A DNA stretch of 64,000 bases from Parathalassolituus penaei (GCF_026626885.1 NZ_JAPNOA010000022.1:1-64000); one strand, 5' to 3'; counted from the stretch's first letter, positions 44,362-54,592 are shown. Program-made: numbers and translations. Notes: generated by a model not told the origin, from the sequence alone.

Positions 44362-46581
44362 ATGGCAACGGTTTCCCGAGTGCAGGTACTCGATCAGTTA
44401 CGCGCCGTGGCGTCGCTACTGGCGCAAGGTAATCTGAGTATCCCGCTGATGCTGGTGGTGTTGCTGGGCATGATGACCCTGCCGATGCCGCCCTTGCTGC
44501 TGGACGTCTTTTTTACCTTCAACATTGCCTTGTCGATTGTGGTGTTGCTGGTATCGGTGTATGCGCGCCGCCCACTCGATTTCGCCATATTCCCGACGAT
44601 CCTGCTGGTCGCCACCCTGTTGCGACTGGCACTGAACGTTGCCTCTACCCGTGTGGTGCTGATGGAAGGTCATGAAGGGGGGGATGCCGCCGGTAAGGTA
44701 ATCGCTGCTTTTGGTGAAGTGCTGATCGGTGGTAACTACGCAGTGGGTCTGGTGGTGTTCACCATTCTGATGATCATCAACTTTGTGGTGGTGACCAAAG
44801 GTGCGGGACGGGTGTCGGAAGTGAGCGCCCGTTTCACTCTGGATGCGATGCCCGGCAAACAGATGGCCATCGACGCCGACCTCAATGCGGGTCTGATCGA
44901 TGCGGATCAGGCCAAGACTCGCCGTGCCGAAGTGGCTGCCGAGGCCGACTTCTACGGTTCCATGGACGGTGCCAGCAAATTCGTAAAGGGCGACGCCGTT
45001 GCCGGTATCCTGATTCTGATCATCAACGTGGTGGGCGGTTTTGCCATTGGTATGGGCCAGCATGGCCTGAGCTTTGGTGATGCGGTTTCGGTGTACACCC
45101 TGCTCGCCATCGGTGACGGTCTGGTGGCGCAGATTCCGTCGTTACTGCTGTCGACCGCGACGGCCATTATGGTGACCCGTAATGGCGGCGAAGAAGACAT
45201 GGGTGAACAGGTGATGGGCCAGATGTTTGGTTCATCCAAAGCGTTGGGGGTTTCTGCTGGCCTGATGTTCTTGATGGGGGTCGTGCCGGGAATGCCACAT
45301 GCGGTGTTCCTCAGTGCTGCTGCGGTGTCCGGGGTTCTGGCCTACAGCATTCGTTACAAGAAGGAAGGTGGTCAGCTCGGTGATGCGGTGGTCAAACGTC
45401 TGGGCGGCAAACCCAAGAGTGATCCGGCGTTGCCTGCTCCTGGCAAACCGGGTACGGCGCTGGAAGCTCCGCGTGAAAAAGCCGAAGCCGCCATCAAGCA
45501 GATGGAAGTGAAAGAGCTGGGCTGGGATGACGTTGAGCCGGTCGACCGGGTTGGACTGGAAGTGGGTTATCGCCTGATTCCACTGGTCGACAAACATCAG
45601 GGTGGTCAGCTGCTCAACCGCATTAAAGGTGTTCGCCGCAAGTTGTCGCAGGAACTGGGTTTCCTGATGCCGTCGGTGCATATCCGTGACAACCTCGATC
45701 TGTTGCCGAACCAGTACCGCATTACCCTGATGGGGGTGACGTTGGCCGAAGCCGATGTCTACCCGGAGCGTGATCTGGCCATTAACCCCGGTGAAGTGTT
45801 CGGCAAGATTGACGGTATTGCCGCCAAGGACCCGGCGTTTGGTATGGATGCCTTCTGGATTGACGCTGCCCAGAAAGAACGGGCGCAGACGCTGGGTTAC
45901 ACGGTGGTGGATGCCAGTACCGTGATTGCTACCCACCTGAATCAGAAACTCAATCGCCATTCTCATGAACTGCTGGGTCATGAAGACGTTCAGCAGCTGC
46001 TCGATATGCTCGCCAAGAATTCGCCAAAACTGGCGGAAGAACTGGTGCCAAACCGCCTCAACGTCAGCCAGCTGCTGCTGGTGCTGCAGAACCTGCTGCG
46101 CGAGCGGGTGCCTATCCGCGATATGCGTTCCATTGCCGAATCTTTGGCGAACATGCCTGGCAATAGTCAAGATCCTGCCGTTCTGACCGGGGCCGCCCGT
46201 ATGGGTCTGCGCCGCCTGATCATCCAGAACATCTTTGGCCATGCGGATGAGCTGCCGGTTTTGACCCTCGACCCAGGATTGGAACAGCTCTTGCTTAAGT
46301 CATATCAACAGTCATTGCAACAGGCGCAGCAGAATGGCGGTCAGGCTGGTCTGGTACTTGAACCAGCCATGGCAGACAACTTGCAGCGCTCTCTGGCAGA
46401 GGCCGCGCAGTCCCAGGAAATGGCCGGTAACCCGGCGGTACTGCTGGTCACCAGCCAGTTGCGTGCAGCGATGGCGCAGTTTGTTCGGAACAGTATCGAA
46501 AGCCTGCATGTGCTGGCGTATCAGGAAATTCCGGACAACAAGAGCATCACCATCGCCGCGTCTATCGGTGGCAAACGCTAG
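44362..46581 (+). CDS. flhA: Flagellar export apparatus protein FlhA
   Basis: The 739-residue protein has eight N-terminal helices (about 25-330) including the FHIPEP-family stretch ARFTLDAMPGKQMAIDADLNAGLIDADQAKTRR. The large cytosolic domain (about 390-739) carries LVDKHQGGQLLNRIKGVRRKLSQELGF and binds export chaperones. It forms the nonameric gate ring of the flagellar type III export system. The ATG at 44362 gives the usual start; a TTG five codons earlier is possible. flhB is not adjacent. It is first in the flhA-flhF-fleN-fliA run. Confidence 0.97.
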   Translation: MATVSRVQVLDQLRAVASLLAQGNLSIPLMLVVLLGMMTLPMPPLLLDVFFTFNIALSIVVLLVSVYARRPLDFAIFPTILLVATLLRLALNVASTRVVLMEGHEGGDAAGKVIAAFGEVLIGGNYAVGLVVFTILMIINFVVVTKGAGRVSEVSARFTLDAMPGKQMAIDADLNAGLIDADQAKTRRAEVAAEADFYGSMDGASKFVKGDAVAGILILIINVVGGFAIGMGQHGLSFGDAVSVYTLLAIGDGLVAQIPSLLLSTATAIMVTRNGGEEDMGEQVMGQMFGSSKALGVSAGLMFLMGVVPGMPHAVFLSAAAVSGVLAYSIRYKKEGGQLGDAVVKRLGGKPKSDPALPAPGKPGTALEAPREKAEAAIKQMEVKELGWDDVEPVDRVGLEVGYRLIPLVDKHQGGQLLNRIKGVRRKLSQELGFLMPSVHIRDNLDLLPNQYRITLMGVTLAEADVYPERDLAINPGEVFGKIDGIAAKDPAFGMDAFWIDAAQKERAQTLGYTVVDASTVIATHLNQKLNRHSHELLGHEDVQQLLDMLAKNSPKLAEELVPNRLNVSQLLLVLQNLLRERVPIRDMRSIAESLANMPGNSQDPAVLTGAARMGLRRLIIQNIFGHADELPVLTLDPGLEQLLLKSYQQSLQQAQQNGGQAGLVLEPAMADNLQRSLAEAAQSQEMAGNPAVLLVTSQLRAAMAQFVRNSIESLHVLAYQEIPDNKSITIAASIGGKR

Positions 46582-46652
46582 TGATAGAGATGACAGAAAA
46601 CCAACGGCGCAGGACGCTTTTTTGACAGATAGATAACCAGCGAGATCGTCCT

Positions 46653-48251
46653 ATGAAAGTAAAACGTTTCACCGGAGCCAACATGCAGCAGGCATTGCGC
46701 CTGGTGTCCCAGGAGCTGGGCGCAGACGCGGTTATCCTGTCGAGCAAAAAAGTGCCGGAAGGTTTTGAGGTCGTGGCTGCCCTCGACTATCAGAATGATC
46801 AACCTCAACCACGCCAAAGCCGTGAGGTTGAGCGCCAGTTACAACTGCAGCAGGAGCTGGAGCAGGCGCGCGATTTCAGTCGCAACGTGCGAGGCCCTGA
46901 GCAAAGTGCAGCGGCGGCTTATCGCCAACAGCAGGAAAACTCCATGATGCAGGCGCGCGCGTCTGATCTGCGTGAGCAGCTGATGGAGCCCCGTCGTGAA
47001 TCTTCTCGTGAACCGGTACGCGAATCCCGTCCGCAGCCAGTCCGTGAATCGCTGGTAGCGCCGGTGGGGCGCAGCCGTGCGGCCCGACGTGAAGAAACCG
47101 AACGTCAATTGCGTGAATTGCAGCAGCAACGCGAACGCCAGCAGCGCGAGCGTCAGCGTCATCCACTGCTCGATCCCGATCTGGAAGCCGCTCGCAAGGC
47201 ATTAACCGATTGGGATCTGGAGCCGGTTGGTCGTGACGGTCGTGATGGTCGTGATAGTGGTCGCGCCAGCATGATGGACGACGATGGCGTCTCCCGCCTG
47301 ATTGAAAAGCTCAATAACGAACTCAGTGAACTCAAGAACTGGATGGTCAGCCATGGCGGCAATGCCTGGGATACCGGCCGTCCTTTGACCTGGAAACAAT
47401 CGCAGTTATGGCAGCGTTGTCAGGACGTGGGCCTCGAACCAGCCTGGTCTGACCGGATTGTGGCGCAAACCAATGCGGATCTGGACCCGGACGACTCCTG
47501 GAAACTGGCGCTGCGGCAGATGGCTCAGGATCTGCCTATCGCCCGTGCTGGCAGCCTCGACAAGGGTGGGGTATTCGCCCTGCTGGGCCCAACCGGTGCT
47601 GGTAAAACCACCACCATTGGCAAGCTGGCGGCGCGTGCTGTGATTCAGCATGGCCCCGAATCGGTTGCGCTGGTCACCATTGATAACTACCGCGTGGCCG
47701 CCCACGACCAGCTGCGCTCGGTGGCTCGTATTCTTGGCGTTGAACTCCATACCGTGCCTGCCGGGGAAGACCTAGGCGGTGTACTGACCCGTCTCGGTAA
47801 TAAAAAGACCGTGCTGGTGGACACCGCCGGTCTGGCCAGTCAGGACAGCTCGTTTCGCGAACAATTGGCTATGCTGAAAGAGGTTGGTAATCGTAATACC
47901 AAAAATGGCCGTATGCGCTGTTTGCTGACCTTGCCACTGACTAGCCAGGGACGCTGCCTGCAGGAGAACTATGAACACTTCAAACCCGCCGGTTTGGCTG
48001 GTTGTATTTTCACCAAACTGGATGAGTGTTTCAGCCTTGGCCCGGCCATGAGCATTGCCGCTCTGACCCGTCTGCCCATCGTGCTGATTACCGATGGACC
48101 TCATATCCCGGATGACCTGCATTACCCCGAAGCAGGCAAGCTGGTCAAACTCGCAGAACAGATGGCGCGTATGGCGCGCACCCGCTGGCAGGCAGCCGAG
48201 GCCATGGGCCTGGCTCCTCGTCCAGCAGGTTCACAACACGGAGTACAGTAA
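46653..48251 (+). CDS. flhF: Flagellar positioning GTPase FlhF
   Basis: The 532-residue SRP-type GTPase starts with the family N-terminus MKVKRFTGANMQQALRLV. An Arg/Gln-rich variable B region (about 50-225), a helical N domain and the G domain follow, with G1 at GPTGAGKTT (312-320). It recruits early flagellar parts to the pole. The B region here is unusually repetitive in Arg, Gln and Glu (RREETERQLRELQQQRERQQ). The start of fleN follows after two bases. Confidence 0.97.
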   Translation: MKVKRFTGANMQQALRLVSQELGADAVILSSKKVPEGFEVVAALDYQNDQPQPRQSREVERQLQLQQELEQARDFSRNVRGPEQSAAAAYRQQQENSMMQARASDLREQLMEPRRESSREPVRESRPQPVRESLVAPVGRSRAARREETERQLRELQQQRERQQRERQRHPLLDPDLEAARKALTDWDLEPVGRDGRDGRDSGRASMMDDDGVSRLIEKLNNELSELKNWMVSHGGNAWDTGRPLTWKQSQLWQRCQDVGLEPAWSDRIVAQTNADLDPDDSWKLALRQMAQDLPIARAGSLDKGGVFALLGPTGAGKTTTIGKLAARAVIQHGPESVALVTIDNYRVAAHDQLRSVARILGVELHTVPAGEDLGGVLTRLGNKKTVLVDTAGLASQDSSFREQLAMLKEVGNRNTKNGRMRCLLTLPLTSQGRCLQENYEHFKPAGLAGCIFTKLDECFSLGPAMSIAALTRLPIVLITDGPHIPDDLHYPEAGKLVKLAEQMARMARTRWQAAEAMGLAPRPAGSQHGVQ

Positions 48252-48253
48252 TT

Positions 48254-49075
48254 ATGGCTAAGCACCCGGTTCAGGTAATTGCAGTCACTGGTGGCAAGGG
48301 TGGAGTTGGTAAAAGCAATGTGTCGGTGAATCTGGCCATCGCGCTTGCCGAGCTGGGCCGACGGGTTGTGGTGCTGGACGCCGACCTCGGCCTTGCCAAC
48401 ATCGACATTCTGTTGGGAATCAGCTCCAACCGCACCATCGAGCATGTGCTGGCTGGAGAGTGTGATCTCCGGGAGGTCATGGTTCGGGGCCCGGGTGGTA
48501 TCCGTATTGTGCCGGCCGCCTCTGGCACCCAGCGGCTGTCACAGCTGAATACCATGGAGCACGCCGGTCTGATTCAGGCCTTCAGCGACCTGGGTGACGA
48601 CATCGACGTGCTGATTGTCGATACCGCCGCTGGTATCTCTGACACCGTTATCAATTTTGTGTGCGCCGCCCAGGAGGTCATCCTGGTGGTGACCGACGAA
48701 CCCACCTCGATCACCGACGCCTACGCTCAGATCAAGCTGCTCAATCGGGACTACGGTCTGTTCCGTTTCCGGATTGTCGCCAACATGGTTCGTACTCCGC
48801 AGGACGGCCATGCCCTGTTTGCCAAGTTAACCAAGGTAACGGACCGATTCCTCGATGTCGCCCTGCAGTACGTAGGGGGAATTCCTTTTGATGATGCCGT
48901 CAAGCGTGCCGTTCAGCGTCAAAAAGCAGTGATTGATGTGTATCCACGTGCCCGTGCCTCCATCGCCTTCCGGGGGCTCGCCAAAAAAGTGGACGCCTGG
49001 CCGCTGCCGCAAACGCCGCGTGGTCATCTGGAGTTTTTCGTGGATCGACTGGTGCAACAACAGGTCGGAGTATGA
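48254..49075 (+). CDS. fleN: Flagellar number regulator FleN (FlhG), MinD-like ATPase
   Basis: This 273-residue deviant-Walker ATPase has the GGKGGVGKSN loop (residues 13-22), DADLGLANIDILLG and the VDTAAGISD Walker B. It limits flagellar number by antagonising the master regulator FleQ and stimulating FlhF. It sits between flhF and fliA with gaps of two and three bases, so translation is probably coupled. Confidence 0.96.
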   Translation: MAKHPVQVIAVTGGKGGVGKSNVSVNLAIALAELGRRVVVLDADLGLANIDILLGISSNRTIEHVLAGECDLREVMVRGPGGIRIVPAASGTQRLSQLNTMEHAGLIQAFSDLGDDIDVLIVDTAAGISDTVINFVCAAQEVILVVTDEPTSITDAYAQIKLLNRDYGLFRFRIVANMVRTPQDGHALFAKLTKVTDRFLDVALQYVGGIPFDDAVKRAVQRQKAVIDVYPRARASIAFRGLAKKVDAWPLPQTPRGHLEFFVDRLVQQQVGV

Positions 49076-49078
49076 GTC

Positions 49079-49810
49079 GTGGTCCAGAGCAGTTGTCTGG
49101 CGTATGCCGAAGTTGAAAAACAGAAGGTGGATGAGCGGATCAGAACGCATGCCACCCTCGTCAAGCGGATTGCTCATCACATGATGGGGCGGCTGCCCGA
49201 TACGGTGCAGCTTAACGACCTAATCCAGGCGGGCATGATCGGTTTGCTGGAAGCCGCCCGTAAGTACGACGGCGAAAAAGGCGCCAGTTTCGAAACCTAC
49301 GCCGGTATCCGTATCCGCGGGGCGATGGTGGACGAAATTCGCCGTGGCGACTGGGCACCGCGTTCGGTACACCGTAATTCGCGACGTATCAGTGAAGCGA
49401 TACAACAAATTGAGAATGAAAAAGGCCGTGATGCCGAAGACGCCGAGGTCGCTGAACGACTGGGCATGAGTCCGGATGAATATCACGGTGTACTCAAGGA
49501 CAGCGCTACCTGTCGGCTGTTCAGCTTTGAAGAGGTTCTGGAGAACAACGACCAGGGGCTCGACAGCTTTCTGTCAGAAGACGACAACCCCTCCAGCAGC
49601 ATTGAGCGTCAGCATTTCCAGCAGCAGCTGGCCGATGCCATCCGCAGCCTGCCTGAGCGTGAGCAGCTGGTGTTGTCGCTGTATTACGACGAAGAACTCA
49701 ATCTCAAGGAAATTGGCGCTGTACTGGGCGTCAGTGAATCGCGGGTATGCCAGATCCACAGTCAGGCTGCCCATCGGTTACGCGCCCGTCTGGGCGGTTG
49801 GCAAGACTAG
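49079..49810 (+). CDS. fliA: Flagellar sigma factor FliA (sigma-28)
   Basis: The 243-residue sigma-70-family factor has region 2 (LVKRIAHHMMGRLPDTVQLNDLIQAGMIGLLEAARKYD and RGAMVDEIRRGDWAPRS), region 3 (ISEAIQQIENEKGRDAEDAEVAERLG) and region 4 (LPEREQLVLSLYYDEELNLKEIGAVLGVSESRVCQIH). It directs late flagellar and chemotaxis promoters. The GTG start at 49079 lies eight bases after a GGAG in the fleN end. Its anti-sigma factor FlgM is not in the window. Confidence 0.96.
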   Translation: MVQSSCLAYAEVEKQKVDERIRTHATLVKRIAHHMMGRLPDTVQLNDLIQAGMIGLLEAARKYDGEKGASFETYAGIRIRGAMVDEIRRGDWAPRSVHRNSRRISEAIQQIENEKGRDAEDAEVAERLGMSPDEYHGVLKDSATCRLFSFEEVLENNDQGLDSFLSEDDNPSSSIERQHFQQQLADAIRSLPEREQLVLSLYYDEELNLKEIGAVLGVSESRVCQIHSQAAHRLRARLGGWQD

Positions 49811-49953
49811 AGTGGCGTCGATGCCGATGGTTATTGCCTTCACTGGATAACCGACAAGCAGCGTCTACACTCTGGATAGAGCCCTGAGGCAGAACGGTTT
49901 TCACCGCTCAACAGAAACGGCTTGAAAGACAGAGTCGAATATTGGAGGTCGTT

Positions 49954-50340
49954 TTGAACAAGAACATGAAAATCCTCATCGTTGACGATTTTTCTACGAT
50001 GAGACGTATTGTCAAGAATCTGTTGCGGGATCTTGGGTTTACCAATACCGCTGAAGCAGACGATGGTTCTACGGCCTTGCCCATGTTGCAGCAGGGGGAT
50101 TTCGATTTTCTGGTGACTGACTGGAATATGCCAGGCATGACCGGGATTGACCTGCTGCGCAAGGTACGGGCTGACGAACGTTTACGACATCTGCCGGTAC
50201 TGATGGTAACGGCGGAGGCAAAACGAGAGCAGATCGTGGCGGCGGCTCAGGCCGGGGTCAACGGCTATGTGGTGAAGCCATTCACTGCAGCGGTGCTTAA
50301 AGAAAAAATCGAAAAAATCTTTGAGCGTGTCGAAGGCTAA
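49954..50340 (+). CDS. cheY: Chemotaxis response regulator CheY
   Basis: The 128-residue receiver domain alone has acidic pocket Asp11/Asp12, phosphoacceptor Asp56 (TDWNMPG), Thr86, Tyr105 and Lys108, all matching CheY. I chose the TTG at 49954, which lies five bases after a GGAGG box; the family-typical [11 protein letters not shown] at 49966 would be 17 bases from that box, and a TTG at 49942 overlaps it. Phospho-CheY binds the flagellar switch. It starts the cheYZAB run after a 143-bp gap from fliA, which may carry a promoter. Confidence 0.95.
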   Translation: MNKNMKILIVDDFSTMRRIVKNLLRDLGFTNTAEADDGSTALPMLQQGDFDFLVTDWNMPGMTGIDLLRKVRADERLRHLPVLMVTAEAKREQIVAAAQAGVNGYVVKPFTAAVLKEKIEKIFERVEG

Positions 50341-50355
50341 CCGGAAGAGACCGCG

Positions 50356-51144
50356 ATGCCCCATATGAAACAGGACTACGATCTGCCGGATACCAGTGAA
50401 GCCATGAAAGATCTCGCTCGGGAGATGGTCTCCCGAATTGAGAATGGCCAGTTGGGTCACGCAGTAGCACTGGTTGACCGTATGAACGATGTCAGGGAAC
50501 AGACGCTTTATCAGGAGATCGGGCGTCTGACCCGAGCACTGCATGAAGCGATCAAGAATCTGAACATCGAATCGGTGGGAGCCGGTTCAGAAATTCATAG
50601 TGCTACCGATAAATTGGCATACGTCATTGAAATGACGGACAAATCAGCTAACCGCACAATGGATTTGGTCGATGCCAGTATGCCGCTGGCAAGTGTTATC
50701 AATGAGCGGGCAGCTGAGCTGCAAATGCGTTGGCAACGCTTTCTGAATAAGGAACTACGCCCTGATGAGTTCAGGGTTCTGACTCGGGATATTGGTGAGT
50801 TTCTTGGCCAGAGTGCCGATCAATCGCGCCAGTTGCAAAACCAGTTGAGTGAAATCGTGCTTGCTCAAGATTTTCAGGACCTCACTGGCCAGGTAATTCA
50901 GCGGGTTGGCAAACTGGTTCGGGATGTTGAATCCAGGTTGGTAAATCTGGTGGTTATGGCTGGAACAATAGACTCTATTACTGGAGTCAGTCACCGGGGC
51001 TTCTCGGAGTTGGACTCGGAATCTGATCTGGCTGAAGAAATTGATGCTATTGCAGCGGAAGGACCACAGATAAATCCCGACTGTGAGGGCGTTGTTGCCA
51101 GCCAGGACGACGTGGATGATCTGTTGTCGAGTCTAGGTTTTTAA
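50356..51144 (+). CDS. cheZ: CheY-P phosphatase CheZ
   Basis: This 262-residue four-helix-bundle protein has the catalytic Gln in LAQDFQDLTGQVIQRV and the C-terminal CheY-binding helix ASQDDVDDLLSSLGF. A mid-chain segment IHSATDKLAYVIEMTDKSANRTMDLVD matches the family. It removes the phosphate from CheY to end signals. It follows cheY by 15 bases and precedes cheA by 12. Confidence 0.95.
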   Translation: MPHMKQDYDLPDTSEAMKDLAREMVSRIENGQLGHAVALVDRMNDVREQTLYQEIGRLTRALHEAIKNLNIESVGAGSEIHSATDKLAYVIEMTDKSANRTMDLVDASMPLASVINERAAELQMRWQRFLNKELRPDEFRVLTRDIGEFLGQSADQSRQLQNQLSEIVLAQDFQDLTGQVIQRVGKLVRDVESRLVNLVVMAGTIDSITGVSHRGFSELDSESDLAEEIDAIAAEGPQINPDCEGVVASQDDVDDLLSSLGF

Positions 51145-51156
51145 AGGAGCTGGTGA

Positions 51157-53448
51157 ATGAGCTTCGATGCTGATGAAGAAATCCTTCAGGACTTTCTGGT
51201 AGAAGCCGGTGAGATTCTGGAGCTGCTGTCCGAACAGTTGGTGGATCTTGAACAACGACCGGGCGACAAGGATTTGCTCAATGCCATCTTCCGTGGTTTC
51301 CACACTGTAAAAGGCGGGGCAGGTTTTCTGCAACTGACCGCTCTGGTTGATTGCTGTCACGCCGCTGAAAACGTGTTTGACACGCTTCGTAATGGTTTGC
51401 GCAGTGTAAACCCCGACTTGATGGATGTGGTGCTGCAGGCGCTGGATACTGTCAACGAAATGTTCGATGACGTCCGCTCTGGCAATACACCGCCACCAGC
51501 CGACCATGGCCTTATTGAGCGGTTGCATAAGCTGGCCAAGCCTCAGTCGGCCGATGAAATGGCAGTTCAGGCTACCTTGCCTGAACCTGAACCTGAACCG
51601 ATGGCTTTCGAGCCTGAATCGGTGGTGGTTGGCAGCGATCCAGTTGTTGCATCAGTGCCTTTGGGTAAGGGTGATATCACTGATGACGAATTTGAACAAT
51701 TGTTGTCGGCATTGGATAGCGATAGTCCTTCCCCTGCGATTGATATAGCAAAATCCTCTGCATCGGTGGATGACCTGTTTGATGAGCCGGTCAGTGTGAC
51801 AAACGAAAGCGACGAAATCACCGAGGACGAATTCGAAGCTTTACTTGATCAGATTCATGGTAAAGGCAAGCACAGTGGTGCTCCTGGTATAAAGGCTACG
51901 TCTGTCGAGCCCGTTGTTGAGCCTGTATTGGCAACTGAAACGTCAGTAAGCGTAGTCGGTGATGATCTGATCACTGATTCTGAATTTGAAGAGTTGCTTG
52001 ATCGCTTGCATGGCAAGGGCAAACATTCCTTTGCGCCGATGTCAGATCCTGCTCCGGTAGCTGCTCCTGTGGCTATTGAAGACACCTCTCCGTCAGCTCC
52101 TCAGCGGGTAGTTGCCGCAGTTGAGCCCTCCGAAGCCAAGATACGGCCATTGCCAGTTAGACCAACAACAGATCCTGAGATTACTGGTAGTGGTAGTGGT
52201 AGTGGTGGTTTTGGGGGCGGTGGTGGTTTGGGGGGAGATGGAGGTCGTAAAGTCGACAAGGAAGCATCCGAAACGACTGTGCGTGTCGATACCAAACGTC
52301 TCGACGACATCATGAACATGGTGGGCGAGCTGGTACTGGTGCGGAACCGTCTGGTGCGTCTGGGTCTCAAGAGCCAGGACGAATCCATGGCCAAGGCCGT
52401 AGCCAACCTCGATGTGGTTACCGGTGATCTGCAGGCGTCGGTGATGAAAACCCGCATGCAGCCGATCAAGAAAGTGTTTGGTCGTTTCCCTCGGGTGGTT
52501 CGGGACCTGGCGCGCCAGCTCAAGAAAGAAATCAACCTCGAACTGCGGGGTGAAGAAACTGACCTCGACAAGAACCTGGTAGAAGCGCTGGCGGACCCGT
52601 TGGTGCACCTGGTACGTAACTCGGTAGACCATGGGGTTGAAACCCCGGCAGAGCGTGAAGCCATTGGCAAACCGCGTGTTGGCACGGTAGTGCTGTCAGC
52701 CGAACAGGAAGGTGACCATATTCTGCTGCTGATTCAGGACGATGGCCGCGGCATGAATCCGGATATCCTGCGTCGCAAGGCTGTTGAGAAGGGGTTGATG
52801 GACCAGGATGCCGCAGATCGTTTGTCAGAAGCGGAATGTTTTAACCTGATTTTTGCGCCGGGTTTCTCCACCAAGGATGAGATTTCGGATGTATCCGGTC
52901 GAGGTGTGGGCATGGACGTGGTGAAGACCAAAATCGCCCAGCTCAACGGCACCATCAGCATCGAGTCTCGTCAGAACATCGGCACCATCATTCGTATCAA
53001 GGTGCCGCTGACTCTGGCGATTATGCCAACCCTGATGGTGATGCTGAAAAACCAGGCATTTGCTTTCCCGCTGGTGAGCGTGAACGAGATTTTCCACCTG
53101 GATCTGACCCAGACCAATATCGTCGACGGACAGGAAGTGGTGGTGGTACGGGAAAAACCGATTCCGCTGTTTCACCTCAAACGCTGGCTGATTCGGGGCG
53201 AGTCCGGTTCCCGCAAGGATGCCAGTGGCCACGTAGTGGTGGTGCAGGTCGGAACCCTGAGTGTCGGTTTTGTAGTGGATCAGTTGATTGGCCAGGAAGA
53301 GGTGGTCATCAAGCCGCTCGGAAAAATGCTGCAGGGGACTGCCGGTATGGCGGGGGCAACCATCACAGGTGATGGACGGATCGCCCTGATTCTGGATATC
53401 CCCAGCATGCTTAATCGTTACGCGGCACGTCGATCATCGGCGGCGTAA
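51157..53448 (+). CDS. cheA: Chemotaxis histidine kinase CheA
   Basis: The 763-residue kinase has P1/Hpt with phospho-His49 (HTVKGGAGFL), a long acidic linker (about 125-365), a Gly-rich stretch at about 345-365, and the P3 dimerisation helices. P4 ATPase boxes (LVHLVRNSVDHGVE, IQDDGRGMNPD, GRGVGMDVVKTKI) and P5 CheW-like regulatory domain (about 625-763) follow. The linker contains three copies of the motif (D/E)xITxxEFExLL near residues 173, 220 and 270; the last two continue as DQIHGKGKHS and DRLHGKGKHS. No canonical P2 domain is evident, so these repeats may take part in docking. Confidence 0.97.
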   Translation: MSFDADEEILQDFLVEAGEILELLSEQLVDLEQRPGDKDLLNAIFRGFHTVKGGAGFLQLTALVDCCHAAENVFDTLRNGLRSVNPDLMDVVLQALDTVNEMFDDVRSGNTPPPADHGLIERLHKLAKPQSADEMAVQATLPEPEPEPMAFEPESVVVGSDPVVASVPLGKGDITDDEFEQLLSALDSDSPSPAIDIAKSSASVDDLFDEPVSVTNESDEITEDEFEALLDQIHGKGKHSGAPGIKATSVEPVVEPVLATETSVSVVGDDLITDSEFEELLDRLHGKGKHSFAPMSDPAPVAAPVAIEDTSPSAPQRVVAAVEPSEAKIRPLPVRPTTDPEITGSGSGSGGFGGGGGLGGDGGRKVDKEASETTVRVDTKRLDDIMNMVGELVLVRNRLVRLGLKSQDESMAKAVANLDVVTGDLQASVMKTRMQPIKKVFGRFPRVVRDLARQLKKEINLELRGEETDLDKNLVEALADPLVHLVRNSVDHGVETPAEREAIGKPRVGTVVLSAEQEGDHILLLIQDDGRGMNPDILRRKAVEKGLMDQDAADRLSEAECFNLIFAPGFSTKDEISDVSGRGVGMDVVKTKIAQLNGTISIESRQNIGTIIRIKVPLTLAIMPTLMVMLKNQAFAFPLVSVNEIFHLDLTQTNIVDGQEVVVVREKPIPLFHLKRWLIRGESGSRKDASGHVVVVQVGTLSVGFVVDQLIGQEEVVIKPLGKMLQGTAGMAGATITGDGRIALILDIPSMLNRYAARRSSAA

Positions 53449-53476
53449 CCGGATTTTCTGAAGGAATCTGAAGGAT

Positions 53477-54592
53477 ATGACCATTCGTGTGCTGGTAGTG
53501 GACGACTCCGGTTTTTTCCGGCGCCGTGTTTCCGACATGATCAACGCCGATCCTCGTATGAAGGTGATCGGCGATGCTTCTAATGGTCGTGAAGCGATTG
53601 AGCTGAACGATCAGCTGAAGCCGGATGTGATCACCATGGATTACGAGATGCCGGTTATGGATGGCATTACCGCGCTGCGCAATATCATGCTGCGGCGGCC
53701 AGTACCGGTACTGATGTTTTCATCACTGTCGTTCGAAGGGGCACGGGTAACTCTGGATGCGCTGGATGCCGGTGCTCTGGATTATCTGCCGAAAAACTTC
53801 GATGCCGTTGCCAAGGGCACGGCAGAAATGCGCCGTACGCTTACCGAAAAAATTGTGGCGGTTTCACAAAGCCGTCAGGGCCGCGGTGAACCCGAGCCAG
53901 AACCGGCTCCAGTCCCCAGACCGGCTGCTCCAATAGCCCCAGCTCCGATTGCCAGGCCAGCGGCGGCACCTGTTGCCCCAGCGCCGATTGCTCCTGCGCC
54001 TGCACCACGTCGCAGTCGCTTGAGTGGTATCGAGCTGATTATGATTGGCACCTCAACCGGGGGACCTGCCGCGCTACAAACCCTGTTTCGCAGTCTGGCA
54101 CCGGACTTCCGGATTCCGATTGTGATTATCCAGCATATGCCAGCGTCGTTTACCAAAGCCTTTGCTGAACGTCTGAACAGCATCAGCTCCATGAACGTCC
54201 GTGAAGCCGTTGAAGGCGACCGCATTGTGGCGGGCAACGTGTATGTGGCTCCAGGCGGTATGCAACTGATGCTCGAGAATCGTGGGTCGCCGGTGATCCG
54301 TATCCGTGAAAGTGACGAACGTGTGAACTATCGCCCCAGCGTAGATATCGCGTTTGCTTCTGCGGCCAAACACTTTGGCTCCAAAACCCTCGGGATTGTA
54401 CTGACTGGTATGGGGGCTGATGGCCGCGAAGGTGCGCGTCTTCTGAAATCGGCAGGTGGCCATATCTGGGCCCAGGACGAAGCCAGTTGTGTGATCTACG
54501 GTATGCCAATGGCCGTGATCAAAGCCGGTTTTGCTGACGATGTTTTGTCGCTGAAAGATTTTGGTCCACGTTTGTCGACCGATGTGAACTGA
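53477..54592 (+). CDS. cheB: Receptor methylesterase/glutaminase CheB
   Basis: The 371-residue protein has a receiver domain (1-125; Asp9/10 and phospho-Asp55) and a proline/alanine-rich linker (about 137-178). The methylesterase domain has the triad Ser193 (GTSTGGP), His in IIQHMPASFT and Asp in GMGADGREG. It removes methyl groups from MCPs during adaptation. CheR is not encoded in the window. A strong terminator follows. Confidence 0.96.
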   Translation: MTIRVLVVDDSGFFRRRVSDMINADPRMKVIGDASNGREAIELNDQLKPDVITMDYEMPVMDGITALRNIMLRRPVPVLMFSSLSFEGARVTLDALDAGALDYLPKNFDAVAKGTAEMRRTLTEKIVAVSQSRQGRGEPEPEPAPVPRPAAPIAPAPIARPAAAPVAPAPIAPAPAPRRSRLSGIELIMIGTSTGGPAALQTLFRSLAPDFRIPIVIIQHMPASFTKAFAERLNSISSMNVREAVEGDRIVAGNVYVAPGGMQLMLENRGSPVIRIRESDERVNYRPSVDIAFASAAKHFGSKTLGIVLTGMGADGREGARLLKSAGGHIWAQDEASCVIYGMPMAVIKAGFADDVLSLKDFGPRLSTDVN

